Shown here piece by piece: positions 1 through 11,870 of a stretch of DNA of 64,000 bases. Position 1 is the stretch's first letter, and every line of letters begins with the position of its first letter. The position numbers and the translations under genes were made by a program. The notes under the pieces are model-generated. The model was not told the origin of the DNA and made no database searches. It was given only the letters and a program-made list of their open reading frames with translations. The stretch comes from Reticulitermes speratus (taxonomy: Eukaryota; Arthropoda; Insecta; Blattodea; Rhinotermitidae), in contig JAJKFL010000014.1 in NCBI GenBank assembly GCA_021186555.1, positions 24,063,033 through 24,127,032 of the forward strand, given 5' to 3'.

Positions 1-63
1 GATAAAATGCTGTTACTATAGGCCACTGTGTAACATGAACTGTAAGACTTGGGGTTCTTAGGG

Positions 64-170
64 CGGTAAACACAAAGATTGCGGTCTTCTGGGTTATGAC
101 GCCGTGTCATTTCGTAGCTACGTATCGATATTTCGGAGGGACCTTCTGCCTTCTTCTTCATAGTAGCCTA
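64..170 (+). repeat. Dispersed repeat, VFWDVTPC type
   Basis: Read on the + strand from about 81, this stretch gives AVFWVMTPCHFVATYRYFGG followed by a few more residues and a stop. I recognise the pattern (consensus roughly VFWDVTPC.LV..YRRFGG) as a repeat that turns up as spurious short 'proteins' in many insect assemblies. It is not a host gene. Related copies lie at about 49300-49571 (minus) and 51320-51430 (plus). The element class is not known to me, and the ends are not visible. Confidence 0.5.
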
Positions 171-753
171 AGGTAACAGCTTCCTCAAAAATAATGGGAA
201 CTACTTAAGGCAGGTTTACATTGTTCATTTTGGATGATCACTTTAGATAAATAATTAAAAAGTGGACAGTGTAAACAGTCCATTCGTCAAAATCAATTAT
301 CCAAGATGAAGGTTCAAAGAATTTAGCTGCGGTTATCTTTGATTCACTTTGGATGCATCATCGAAAGTGAACAGTGTAAAATCGGATTTACATTGTTCAA
401 TTTGCTTGATCAGTTTGGATGAATCATTAAAGTGAACAATGTAAACAGTCGATTCATCAGAAGTGATCATCCCAGATGAAGGATGAAAGAAGTTGGTCGC
501 GGCCAACTTTGGTTGCACTTGAATAATCGAAATTGAACAATATAGATAAATATGTCACTGCATGTTTCTCTGCAGTGAACAACGGATGTGTCTCCTGTTT
601 GCTCTCCGGGTTCTTTTTTATTTTTTCTCTTTGAAAATAACTTACTCTGGTTAAGACGGCCACACACCATTGGTGCTAGATTTTATGAAAGATTGTGAGT
701 GACCGTGGAACACAAATTATGAACACTGTAGAAACACAACAGCTTGTGAAAAG

Positions 754-888
754 GCACTACCGGAAGTTGGGCAGGACCTGAATTTTACGGAACTCGCCGT
801 AGGAGATGTAAAATTGAAAATGAAAACAATTCGTAATAGGTATGCTGCTGAGTTATCTAAGGTAATTAAATCAGTAAAAAAAAAATAG
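754..888 (+). pseudogene. MADF-like domain remnant
   Basis: A 44-codon open stretch ending at TAG (886-888) contains the run VGDVKLKMKTIRNRYAAELS, followed by KVIKSVKKK. This resembles the third helix and C-terminal tail of MADF (Myb/SANT-like) domains, whose consensus is roughly VK.K.K.LR..Y..EL.K...S. No start codon or N-terminal half of the domain can be read in frame, so it is a broken fragment. It sits inside the palindrome-rich transposon remnant and is more likely transposon-derived than a host gene. The call rests on motif resemblance alone. Confidence 0.4.
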
Positions 889-1107
889 TTGTACAGGCCC
901 ACACGACGCCTGTGTCCCGAAATTATTGTGGTTCAAACAAGCACATTCATTCCTGGTGTCGTTTGTATTGCACGAGCCTCAGTGTTAATAAATGCTCTTT
1001 TTTTTTCAGGAATGTTTCCACATTCATTGATTAAACTCACAAACAGCACTGATATCTAAAGGCAAGAGTTCAGTTGCCTCAATTTTGAAAAGAACTATCC
1101 TCTTCAA

Positions 1108-1295
1108 GAGATCTGCGTTCTTCCTGGATATTATGCGGCGTTGTGTGTAATTGTTTACCGACATTTCGTGACAACGTATCGGTCCCATATTCACGGGTCA
1201 AGAGTCAAGACCCGTGAAGATGGGACCGATATGTTGTCCCGAAACGTCTGTAAAAAAATTACCACACTACGCCATGTAATATCCCAGAAGAGCGC
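1108..1295. repeat. Head-to-head pair of Penelope-like element ends
   Basis: The + strand at 1209-1254 and the inverse complement of 1154-1199 match at 41 of 46 positions, with a 9-base spacer. Looser similarity runs outward on both sides to about 1108 and 1295. Each arm carries TGAAGATGGGACC, a loop, GTCCCGAAACGTC, and ends near a CCAGAAGAGCGC-like word. The same words, in a single orientation, occur at 62039-62120 and, more diverged, at 15190-15350. The hairpin-plus-GAAAC arrangement resembles the hammerhead-like ends of Penelope-like retroelements. Confidence 0.5.
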
Positions 1296-1419
1296 AGAAA
1301 TTATCAACATCGCGGCGGAAGCCTAAAATCAAGGTTATCCTGTTCAATGTTGATGAATAATGTAAACGGAATTTGGTTCATCCATTGAGTTCACTTTAGA
1401 TGATCCACCCGCGATGATC

Positions 1420-2500
1420 ATCCAGTATGACCAATGACAACTCGTCTTTACCAAACACACAGCGTCCCACCGCAGAAGACCACAACTTTAATGAATTGAG
1501 TTATTTCCAGTCAGAAGACATTTCTTTATGAATCGTTAGGGATTTCAGGTATGTAGTAAACGTGAATTTATTCGCGCTGCGTTGCCTTGTTGGCCAACCA
1601 CTAGCTTGGCATCCTGGAGACCGACCTCAGTAGGTTTAGGACTCTACTTCACCCTCCCCACTTCTGCCCATCCCTCGCTTATGGCAGCTACTCCAACGAC
1701 GTTATACATAGGCTACATGTGTGTGTGTGTGTCGGCACAAAAGAATGCAGCGGTAGAATCCCGGCATCCCCTTGCTCTCTATCAAGCTACCCCATCCCCT
1801 TCGTACGATGGCTATTGAAATCCCGCAGATGGTTGCTAAGGGTAGTAGTAGCCTCTGCTCTTTACTGCTGGGGCTAAGGGTTTTTGAAGGGTGAAGAGAA
1901 ACCGGTCTTGGTTTCAGTGAAGCTTCTTGGTTTGGATACTGCAGGCCAGGTTCACACTGAAACGACATGAACTAGGATGTGATTTATAATCTTTTTTAAG
2001 TAACATTTACTGTAAAGGAATGAAAGTCTGTAACATACCAAGTGCTTTGGTACTACTGTAAATTAATTGCTATTAAAGATGTGTTTAATATATTTGTCAA
2101 AATATTTATTCACGTGTCTGCGGCCACGTTTGCTCTCTATAGTGAAATATTAAGCGATGTACTGTGGAACGTAATGTGCGGGTGAAGTAGAGGAATCCTT
2201 TAATCTGAAGCTTACTGTACAACTAAACATAATGTAAAGTTACTGCTTTCAGCAGACGCCAAACGTGTTGTACAAATTACATTTCTTCATCAGATGACCA
2301 CAAGAATTAAACGGTATTCCCTATTCTGAGACATTTTATTAGTATCTGTATTTTCATATAGGCTTACGTTTTTAAAAATAAATGTTAATTGAAACTTGCC
2401 AACTACCCCCGACATTTTGTAGTAGATAGCTCGTAAATTAATACTTTCATGCACTTCGCATTTCTTCTACACCTTCTGCATATTCCACCCGTACCATCCA
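1420..2500. other. Unassigned; GC-richer block with GT microsatellite
   Basis: 1590-1970 is noticeably less AT-rich than its surroundings and contains a short (GT)7 run at 1719-1732. Short open frames here show no recognised domain. 1980-2500 is AT-rich with no feature that I can support. Confidence 0.3.
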
Positions 2501-4260
2501 ACCTCTTCATTTGATTACCATATTTTTTATTAACACTTCAATTCCTATATCTCTTTTTCGTTGCTTCAGTCGCGGCAAATAATTCATTAAAATTCGAGAC
2601 AGTTTCTGATATGCCGTAAAATGTTTGTTTTTAAACGACAAGTATTTAAGCCGCCATCCAATCCCCTCTTCACCAAGTGGGAAGACCTGCCCAGCATATC
2701 TGGAGCCGTCTCCTCCATCCTCAACCAGAGGACGCGTCAAACCAAGAGGGCATTGATGTGCTTCGGAACCTAAGCCGATTAACATTCATATTTCGAATTA
2801 TATAGATCTATAACAGTTATACTCTCATTTCAGGTAAACACGGCCCAAACTCTCTTATAAACAGCTACATTTTACCCATTAATTACTTAAACGATTCACC
2901 TCTTTCAAAAATGCTGATGTTTCAAGTTTGTACTTTTTCTTGTTATAAATTTTCACGTTCTCACAGCATGTAGTATGATGGCTGCTTTTGTATTTTTACA
3001 TCGCGTGGTGTTCGTTTGTAGCGATGTTCCGCCGAAATGTTGGAGCAAATTGAATGTACACGGTGTAGAAAATCAAAGTGTGTTTCGCATCTAAGAACAC
3101 CTTTAAAATATCAGATTTATCTATATGAATTGGAAGGTAACTACTTATGTCTCCTTTTCATTACGCAAGCAAAACAAGGCGAAATGCATCATGGAAATAT
3201 TTAAGCAAAATAATGGGCTAGTGTTCAGGTAGAATACGTATTTTAACATGTCATTTTACACAAAAAAAAAATATGATTTTATATAAGTCTTATTTGAAAA
3301 GCTCTAACATCCCATAATTTAGAAGCCGATAAATTTGACACTCCAGGTTATGTGTTGGTCATATGTTTATGAAAGATAAGACCTAAGGGTACCTACAAAT
3401 TTAGCCAAATTTTATATCAGTAAAATATCAATAATAAAGTGATTGTTGTGCCGAAACTCTAATTAGATTTTTGTGAAAACTTTCTTATGTGCTAACAAGT
3501 ACTTAAACGATGCCTGTTTCTATCTTTTTGGTCCACAAATGTTTCTATCGTAGCGTGAGGAGAACATAAATCATACAGTTTCACGTAAAACACGATTATA
3601 ATATTGAACTGGATTGGAGACGAAATTTTTCGTGACCTGTTTAAGGTACTGCCTTTACATTTTGATACGTTACAGACGTCTTAATATTGTCTGGGAGTAA
3701 TCATGCTCTAGAGCCATGTTTGCATGTCTTAAATTGTTATGCACAATTTGAAATAGTAAAGACTTACTGCAATCGCATTTATCCTAATCATTTAGTACAT
3801 AGAGTACATTGCTAAATTATTTATAACAAGGACATTAATGTTAAGAGTAGGTAACACAGAATTATATTCCAGTAAAAGAAAGATCACCAACTTTAAATTT
3901 TTTAACTTAGGATGTATCGTATCTTTAATTATAGGAATACATTAACACAACAATTTAATAAAATATTTAAAATAAATTATGTTTTGATACGCCAATCTTG
4001 CTCTGGGCTGTTGATTTTCATGCAGATTGGAAACGAAACTATTGTAACATGCTGCTTACTATACAACGATTTGAAATACTGATCAAACAGAAGCATTTAA
4101 CACTGAAAAGCCGAACTTAAAGTGCATTATTCACATAGTATTCTAGAAAAATAAATTGATGTGTAAGTTAATTGTCTCTTTAGAACCCTTTAAAGTCAAC
4201 AAAACATAAAATTCAAATTTCAATATGACTCAGTTTTGTGTATAAAATATTAATTAACAA
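2500..4260. other. Mostly AT-rich, nothing recognised
   Basis: A GC-richer island at about 2650-2780 carries a minus-strand open frame with no domain that I recognise. It could be an old repeat. The remainder is AT-rich and featureless. Confidence 0.3.
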
Positions 4261-4350
4261 CACTCAACTAATTTTGAATAGATTTATTTATGTAAATATC
4301 AACAAAACTTGGACGAAATTGAAATGTTTTGTACTTATGTTTACATGCAC

Positions 4351-4382
4351 GCAAACACACACACACGCGCGCGCCCGCCTGT
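4351..4382. repeat. (CA)n(CG)n microsatellite
   Basis: Alternating purine-pyrimidine tract: CA dinucleotides run into CG dinucleotides and then a short TG run. It has Z-DNA-forming character. It lies inside an open frame of about 100 codons (4309-4623) with no recognised domain, which I treat as chance. Confidence 0.75.
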
Positions 4383-4384
4383 GT

Positions 4385-6812
4385 GTATAGAACAAACAAA
4401 ACTCGCAGTGTGCGGGCAATGGAGGGAATCAGACACACTATTGTCTTGGTGGGGAATGTGCGCCTATGACAAAAGGAGAGGGTTGCTGGAGAGACCACAA
4501 TACTGTTTAAACGGCTTTCTTTTGAAAGCAAACCAACAAGTCAAGTCAGAAATAGAGCTACTGGTTTCAGACCCTAGCCTTCTTAAACGTTTAATGCCCA
4601 GTGGTGTATACCACCTGCTGTAACCTTAAGAAATGCTCACTGCATCTTGTCCACGCAGTATACTCAATGTCCTTCTTATGGTTCTCTCAATAAATACCGA
4701 AACAGTATTATCCGATTGAGTTCTGGAATGGTCACAGACACTGTTCTCTGTGAGGTTCAACTATCGGAAAGGGCAACGTTTCTTCTTTTCTCTAACGCGT
4801 CAGACCGGCTCTGTAACCCACCGGTTCTCCTACTTAAGGAGTACGAAGGGATATTTTCGCGGGGGTCAAGATGCCAGAGCGCGAAGCTGATCACTCATCT
4901 CTATCTATTGCAGAGTGAGTAGAACCATAACTTCAGTTTCCTATACAGCTTCATGACGTGCACGGGAACAAATTCAACTTTAAAATTCTTCCCAATATAT
5001 ACCTTGCTACTTAAGTCACACGTGTTGAGCATATGCAGGACAACGAAACGAAGACGTTCGTTGCGGTTTGTATATAGGCATCAGCCGTGAGCGTGCACGG
5101 CATTGGAACGGCAAGGTTCCTTCATCGAAATGGAAATCTTTCCACCCTTCCCAGTAGGAATTGAAAATCCCAGAATAAGTTCACTGACAAAACGAAATTT
5201 CCTGCATCCTTTTTTATATTGATTCGGGGCAAAATAGGTAGATGAAAGCGTCGTGTGGTGGAGAGGTTATTCAAAACGCCCATTCTATGTGAAGAATATT
5301 GAAATGTCGCCAAGCAAATTGCTCGAACATATTTTATGAATAACATAGTTTTGTCAGCACACGACTTCCAGCCTTTCGAATGTCACTAGCTTATTTATTT
5401 CAGACTGTTTGACAGCCTGAAACCTCTCAGAGTTTTCCTTGTGTCCTCTCCTCAGAATAAAACTAACCGTATATAAATCCGTAATGATTCAAAGCGCGTG
5501 GCCACATTAGTTCTGGTAAGCCAATTCAAATTGATTTTGTTGGAAATTAATTAATTATATCAATTTATTCTATTCGCGAAATTTTATCAAGTGATATTTT
5601 CGTCTCAGTCGTCATCGATGGATCCTTAGTGAAGCCCGTAGGTATAGAATTCCATAAATTCACTGACTTCTTCCAGTAAGTAACGATCCTTTAATTTTCT
5701 CTCTTTTCTGTCGTAAGCAAAATGTGATTTCTTTTCTTCTTCTGTGCCTATGTTCCTAATGAGGGTAAAGTAGAAGTCTTTTTTCATTTTCCTGAAGCAA
5801 GGTATGCTACTTGACGCAAGTGTTATAACATGTAGGCATACTCGGTAATAAGCATAATAGGGCAGATGTTAACTGCATTTCCCTTTCCTTCGCAATGGGA
5901 AAGTTATGGTATATAATCTCACACATAAATTGTGTACCTGTCAAAACCCGTCCGCCGTCCCTCAAAGTACAGGCTTCTGATTCGGAATAGAACCACTCTA
6001 TGTACCCTCAAATCAGTAACATTATTTTCTGTAATTATATAATCCAGTAGACTTTATATAAATCAGTGCTACTACTTAATATTACCACTTCTTCTTCTCT
6101 ATTCTTCATCCTTTATGGGCTCTCCTTCTTCCATTCAGCAACATTTGTTTCTCCAAGAATACTTACGTAAAGAAAATAAGTTTTATTTGTAAAAAAAGAA
6201 AATATGTCGTTTTCATACGTAAGTTTTAAAGTATCTCTTTCCTCCTTATTTCTAATGTTGACTAGTATAACATATTTTTTCGGTAATATTTCCTCTTCCT
6301 TTCCCTTATTATGCTCACATACTTTAGCACTACTCTGTATTTTAGATTCTAATCACTGTTGAACTAACGTCCATTTCTTCCCTTAATATTTCCTTCATCG
6401 CATTATTTTCCCTTGTCACCGAAGGACATCTTAAATTGTCTAAATCATCTGTCCAATTTATCCGTAAATTGTCAGGCAGTGGACCCAGTTTGTCGTCATG
6501 TAAGAGAATAATAATCTATGCTGTGAAGTACGTTTCTATATCTTTGATAGGGTCTGTTTTACTTTTATACGTTTTCATGCATATTTTGATGCAATTTGTA
6601 CCATATAAATTATTTTTTGAATACTTCTCTTAATGTTTCAACAACAATTATTTAATTGACTTTGGCCTAAGAATTTAAGTTTGTTTAAAAGAGTCAAGAT
6701 TTCAACAAATCTCTCTTCTCTGTATAAACGTCCAAATTCTTCTCCTTCCCCGCACACAATTCCTGTGTTTTATGTAGGTTAATGTTGAGACTCCCCTTTA
6801 TTTTATCCCTGT
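4385..6812. other. No recognised gene or repeat
   Basis: 4385-5110 is moderately GC-rich with no recognisable domain. 5110-6812 is AT-rich and rich in TTCTTC words. No coding, RNA or repeat feature could be supported. Confidence 0.3.
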
Positions 6813-6826
6813 ATTAAGGTCTGCAT

Positions 6827-7093
6827 GCCGATCCCAGTGGCCGTGCGGTCTAAGGCGTGGGTCTTCGGCCGCTCGCTTACTAGGATCGTGGGTTCGAATC
6901 CCACCGGGGGCATGGATGTCTGTCTCTTGTGAGTGTTGTGTGTTGTCAGGTAGAGGTCTCTGCGACGGGCTGGTCCCTCGTCCAGAGGAGTCCTACCGAC
7001 TGTGGTGTGTCTAATGTGTGTGACCATGAAACCTCGACGAAACGAGGAGGCCCAGGCCCATATAGGGCTGTCGAGCCATATATAAAAAAAAAA
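6827..7093 (+). mobile_element. tRNA-derived SINE, family A, full length with TSD
   Basis: The head resembles a tRNA: an A-box-like TGGCCGTGCGGTCTAAGGC followed by a B box GGGTTCGAATCCC. A tRNA-unrelated body with GTGTTGTGTGTTGTCAGG follows, then a run of A's. Perfect 14-bp direct repeats, ATTAAGGTCTGCAT, flank it at 6813-6826 and 7094-7107. They mark a target-primed insertion and define both ends. RNA polymerase III promoter boxes are visible and intact-looking, so this copy may be relatively young. Other copies: 14664-14924 and 62266-62521, both on the minus strand. Confidence 0.9.
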
Positions 7094-7204
7094 ATTAAGG
7101 TCTGCATTATATAATTACACTATATGTAGCTACATATTTTTCTTATCATGTGCAAATAGAAGCATTAATTTTTATCCGCAAATATAAGACACGAGTTGTT
7201 CTAT

Positions 7205-7560
7205 TACATATTGGAATGCCCGTCACAGGGCACTTCCTTTACCACGTACTCAAAGCAAAGTTAAATTTTTCCTTGTGAACGCCATGAAGGCACTTGGGGA
7301 GTATAGGTATGGCACCACTCATTCTTAACTCGTCCTAGATGGACGTTAGCAGTCAGCTTCATATACTACCGCTTTACCTGCTGCGGAAATAACTTCGATA
7401 CCCATTAATAGGAGGCTGGGTGGACCCCAGTGCCGCTGTCAACTTTTTGGAAAAGAGATGAAATTCTTGCTCGCGACAGTTGTTGAAGCCCTGTCCCTCC
7501 GATGTCAAGCCCATAACCTAGTCCTTATACTCACTACATTATCACGGTTCTTACATGTTC
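7205..7560 (-). mobile_element. SINE family B copy, diverged
   Basis: The inverse complement matches the body of family B (compare 13525-13790). It includes the words that read on this strand as GGAGGCTGGGTGGACCCCAG and TTTGGAAAAGAGATGAAA. The tRNA-like head (near 7490-7560) is decayed. No target-site duplication is evident. Confidence 0.65.
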
Positions 7561-7892
7561 ACAGCTTATTCTGGCTAGATTAGTAAATAATTTTTTGGAG
7601 GTGCAGCATCTTTTGGGGTCCTTCAGTAATCGTGTCGCTCCCTTGAGATTTTGAATTTCTCACGGCTAGTCGGAAGACGGTACGCATATTCTTTACAGTT
7701 TTTCACAATTTTAAGTCAAGTTTTTGTGTTGTTAAAAGCCTAAATCGGCTTAACTCCTTAAATCCATTTCAAACGGCTATTTCAGGGCATCCAATTTGGC
7801 GTTACTCTAAGTTTCATTTACACGAATTTTATTTACTGATTCTGTCAAAAATCAAACTACAAGTAATAGCGTTAGGTTGTGGAGAACAGTGA

Positions 7893-8150
7893 CTAATGAA
7901 TGGGAGAGGATGGGAAAGGAAGTGGTTGTGGCTTAATTGAAAGTAGTCTCCCAACACTTGCTTGGATATACTGAGAAAAGCAACGGAAGCCAAAATATAT
8001 TCTATGTTTCGACAAAGATCCGAATCTGGTACCTCCCGAATGCAGATCAGAAGCTTGACGACTTGAGACAGACTGTTCAGTTGTATTCACTGCAAACGTA
8101 ACGTAGATCCGTGAGTGTTCCTTTGGACGTACCGGCTGTGTATACATAAT
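7893..8150 (-). mobile_element. SINE fragment, probably family D
   Basis: The start carries GGAAGTGGTTGTGGCTTAATT, whose inverse complement matches the word found at 35640-35660, 50250-50262 and, inverted, 13990-14010. The rest is diverged. This is a weak call based on one shared core. Confidence 0.35.
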
Positions 8151-8980
8151 ACCATTATTCGGTGGGCTCCGTTAGGCTTGAAGCTTTCCAGAACTTCGTA
8201 AGGAATACAAGACATAACTAAACACCATCTAAGTAATCAAACCCTACACTTACAATCCTTAACCAATTGCTTCACTAAGCTATCACGAATGTTCTGGTCT
8301 TAAAAGTTTTATTTCCTGTAAGTACCTTATTTGAAATTGTCAATTTCTTAGATACATAAAAACTTCTCAACTTTCTTTTATTTGCTGAGAGAGGGAGTGA
8401 GAAATGTGTTGGCTCTACGTGCTGTGGACTTTAATGGCCAGAGTAATTAAGCGCTTTATATCCAGTGATTTTTGTTTTGTAATGGGAATAGATGTATCTT
8501 GTCCACGAGTTTGTTTGCTGCTGCTGTTGTAACAATAGGAACCACCACGTTGAGATCGATTCTTCCTCCTGGCAAATCGATGGACCAGAACAGAACAGCT
8601 TACCTCGAGAGAAGAATTTTCGTTTTATTGGTTCGACTTTAAGTTCATTGCGGTTAATTGATAACTAGGAATGCATGGTTCTTTTTGCTGTGATTTTGTT
8701 CTGTTAAAGTTTCTTTCGCAATGGCAAGTGTTTATGTAGCAACGAACGATGGCGAATTTTGATTTTGAAAGGATGTAGCAGGAAGCGGATTTTCACGTAC
8801 TTGAGTACTATCTAGGATTTTTACTTATCTACTGTGCAAAACTATACAAATAACAAAGTAGCCGAACCCGGGAGTATGCAAAGAGGAAGCAGGGGTACCA
8901 ATTACTCGAGTGTTGCATTTGGTGTTTTATATTCTTATATTAACACGTAGTGAGTGTGTATTAATTTGTTTGTAGCAGGA
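8150..8980. other. Nothing recognised
   Basis: Mixed-composition DNA with no domain, RNA or repeat that I can support. Confidence 0.3.
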
Positions 8981-8994
8981 ATGCACATATCCCG

Positions 8995-9130
8995 TGCGCC
9001 AGGTCGCATAGGAAGCTTGGTGGGTCCTAGAGACGGTCTGCAGATTTTGGAGGACAGAAAAATTCCTTTCCCCTTCCGGGATTCGAATCCTGAATCATCC
9101 AGCCCGTAGCTAGTCACTATACCGACTACG
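8995..9130 (-). mobile_element. SINE family B, head end only
   Basis: The inverse complement begins with the tRNA-like AGCGTAGTCGGTATAGTGAC and contains a B box GGATTCGAATCCC. It is truncated after about 130 bases and lacks the family B tail. Confidence 0.7.
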
Positions 9131-9139
9131 CTTAGAGTA

Positions 9140-10424
9140 GGTGAAGGCCAGAGCCTATGCCGATGTGTTTACGAAAAAGAAAATTTTGACCCAACTACAG
9201 CGCAACACTTTCACCCGGCCACGCAACTGAGCTACGTCGTAGTATATAGCCTATATACAAAAGTAGGTGATTGTAAGTCATGATATAAAGGCCAGTTAAT
9301 GAGGCATGTCCCTCTAAAGTGATTCCAATGAAGGAAGTCAATTCGCAAAGAAATATTTTCTCATCAGAAATGCGGAATATTCAACAGGTAGGCCTGCTTA
9401 AAGCTTTATATATAGGCTAACAGAATATTTCTAGATGAGATCTCTTGAGGTGCGATACGAGATAAAGAGACGGTGTTATTACTGATAACCCGGTGACAGC
9501 AAATCTCTTTTCCGTGTATTAGTCGCATCAGATACACCGATCTAAATCCCAATGTTGTCTGTTTTGTAACCTTGCTTTGTTGTGCGTGCCTGCAATTCCT
9601 GCAATGCCTTCAGTACAAATATATCCCTGCTGTTAAAGCGCGATAGTGGGTTCATATTTTTTCGTCCCAAATGCAACCCCGAGCTAAATAACTAGCTTAA
9701 CTAGTGATTAAATATTTAATCAGCTTAATTTAACCCATCAGTTCAACATTCGTTAATACGATTAGCCAGCGCGCTACTTATATTAACATGTTATATTATT
9801 GCGACAGATAATGTTTAAATTTTATGTAAATAGCAACGTGTAAATACATAACAGTACTATAGATCTATTTAATTTAACCGTCTTTTGTTCTTTGTATCTT
9901 CAAAGATAATGTTTAATATTTTGTTACATGAAGATTTTATACGTCACCTCAGCTTTAAATTATGAAAATTGGAAACTCAGATTCATAACCATGCAGCGCC
10001 TTCCGCATTATGAATTAACATTAATTTCATTGTTAAACCAATAAATATCTAAACTGTGTTTGACGTGTGGGTTTCTAAAAACGCTCTTTCAATTTCATTG
10101 GTTTTACGCCTGATCATACGACGAACTGAAAGAGATACGGGAAGTAGCTAGCGTACCTAACCTCAGAAAAGTCGCAGCATTTGCTTGTAGGAAAAGAATA
10201 TACTTATTTGACCCAGTTTACCATAAATATTGGTTTCAATGTACGAAGGTATATGGAGTCGTCTGCCAGAACATTAATTTAAATGCCCTAGCGTTTACAA
10301 GGTAAAAGATAAAGTTGTTCATATCTAGAACATGCAGGCATATGGAGGGAGTAGATATACATTTCCACCCATTTCTTATACCGGCAAGAGATGGTGGTAA
10401 GTAGTCAACTTCGTGCCCTGGCAC
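9140..10424. other. Nothing recognised
   Basis: AT-rich with no supported feature. A low-complexity region around 9690-9990 is dominated by TTAAAT words. Confidence 0.3.
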
Positions 10425-10427
10425 TTT

Positions 10428-10562
10428 TACCTCGCGGGTAAAAAGCCCCCAGTGCCCATTGAACAGGAGGCTGAATAGGATCCAGATCCGGTCTGGACGT
10501 TTGGAGAAGAGACAAATGTCTTGCCTCTGCGGGTACTCGAAACCCGGATCATTCAGTCAGTA
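10428..10562 (-). mobile_element. SINE family B fragment
   Basis: Contains CCCATTGAACAGGAGGCTGA and GGTCTGGACGTTTGGAGAAG, the family B body as it reads on the opposite strand. A decayed B box (CGAAACCCG) follows. The tail end is missing. Confidence 0.65.
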
Positions 10563-10564
10563 GC

Positions 10565-11421
10565 CTACTTCCAAGTGTTACTTTATAAAAAATGAACGAA
10601 ATTTAACGTCACCTCTTCTGGGTAAGATACCTTGTAGAAAAAGGCAGCCGTTCCCCGAAACATTAGTATTTACCTATAAGCTACACATCTTCACAATTAA
10701 GAACACATTAGCTTAACTTTAATAATCACCGGCCTCATAACCTCCAATCCACATTATTTACATGTATATAGGATAGGCCAATACAATAACAAGTCTGATC
10801 TCTGTCCAGATCTACTTTTAGTAACTTGTAGCTGCAGTAGTCACGGGAGTAAATGCAGACCTACATGCTTTTGCCCAGACTTTGAAGAGCCAAGGCACTG
10901 TTTCCTTATGAAAATTTCTTTCGATCCTTCTACTGTAAAATGCCTTTAACAACGTGAATTTCACCTGTGGGAAATATTTACCTAAATATAGAATTTAATT
11001 ACATGGCACTATTCCCCATGTCATGCTTTGGACTCTGCTCTCTGCTCTGTCAGCTAATCACAAAGGTAATGCCGGACGCGTGCGTGAGTGGTTAGCCTAT
11101 TGCAGCGTATGAGGAAGTTAAATTAGTTGATACGATGGTGCAATGGTACCGATCGGATGCGGCCTAGAACTGCAACACGTCAGCAGAATAACAGGACAGT
11201 TGACAGAGGAAATATACGAGTACAGTAGGGTCAAACACAACGAAACATGCTTAGTAAGACTTCCAAAACACGACCCCATTAGACCTTGGAGATGTCCAGT
11301 GTTCATCTACTTGGTCATCGGATATAAAACCAGACCTTCCGGGCAGAATTCATAAAACGTGCTTTGCTACCGCGCAGCATTTACAGTCACACAACTATTG
11401 TGTTGCGAGCATTGCTTAGGT
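10565..11421. other. Nothing recognised
   Basis: An open frame at 11143-11355 (+) encodes about 70 residues with no recognised motif. No other feature is supported. Confidence 0.3.
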
Positions 11422-11436
11422 CGTGTAAATTTATAA

Positions 11437-11727
11437 AGGTAAAGCAATCCCATTACAGGCCTGGACAGGCACTTAGGGTTCCAGGAGTTTGAGGCTCCCA
11501 GATTTCTAGAAAATCGGCACATGAAAGTGGTAAGGTTGTCAGCCCTACGCAACGGCCGCCTTTACCTCCCAGGAAATATTCCTGGTACTCATTTCTGTTA
11601 CAGGCTGAGTCGACCCGAGGGCCATAGTGAGACCGAAAGGATTATGTCAATGACACCATCGGGAATCGAACCCGCGACCTTCCGGCTTATAGCGCAGTGC
11701 CTCAACCAACTGCGCCACCGCGTGCCC
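11437..11727 (-). mobile_element. tRNA-derived SINE, distinct family, with 15-bp TSD
   Basis: On the minus strand the element starts GGGGCACGCGGTGGCGCAG, a typical tRNA A-box region, followed by a B box GGGTTCGATTCCC about 45 bases later. A body of about 220 bases follows. Perfect 15-bp direct repeats CGTGTAAATTTATAA lie at 11422-11436 and 11728-11742 and fix both ends. The tRNA-like head differs clearly from families A, B and C, so I treat it as a fourth family. Confidence 0.88.
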
Positions 11728-11779
11728 CGTGTAAATTTATAACGCAACTATAATATTCAATTAAGCTCATAGGTTAGTG

Positions 11780-11860
11780 TGCTGGGCCCATGCGTCGATG
11801 GTCAATAGAGTCAAATCCTCCTACCCGAGTAAGAGGTTTCCTAATTTATTTGGACTTCTA
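11780..11860 (+). other. Possible SINE head fragment
   Basis: A B-box-like GAGTCAAATCCTCC is preceded by a GTTAGTGTGCTGGGC A-box-like word. There is no recognisable body before the ATT repeat. Low confidence. Confidence 0.3.
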
Positions 11861-11870
11861 TAACACGCCA

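Larger units (their letters stand above)
214..1367 (+). mobile_element. Decayed DNA transposon with palindromic subterminal repeats
   Basis: The left edge starts with GTTTACATTGTTCAT (214-228). The right edge (1351-1367) is its near inverse complement, so these may be short terminal inverted repeats. Between about 214 and 450 the same TTTACATTGTTCA / TGAACAATGTAAA words recur several times in both orientations, separated by TTTGGATGA.TCA words. Such subterminal palindromes are typical of DNA transposons. The element encloses MADF-like coding remains at 754-888 and a nested inverted pair of another repeat at about 1108-1295. No intact transposase is present. The superfamily is uncertain. MADF-domain partner proteins occur with Harbinger-like elements, which is the weak basis for a guess in that direction. 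Confidence 0.45.

Noticed and set aside
4309-4623. 104-codon open frame containing a CA/CG microsatellite
   Set aside because: The frame runs through the simple repeat, shows no domain, and has the length expected by chance in a window of this size.
6835-6912. A possible tRNA gene on the + strand
   Set aside because: A and B boxes are present, but the sequence continues into a SINE body with A-tail and target-site duplication, and the acceptor stem does not close convincingly.
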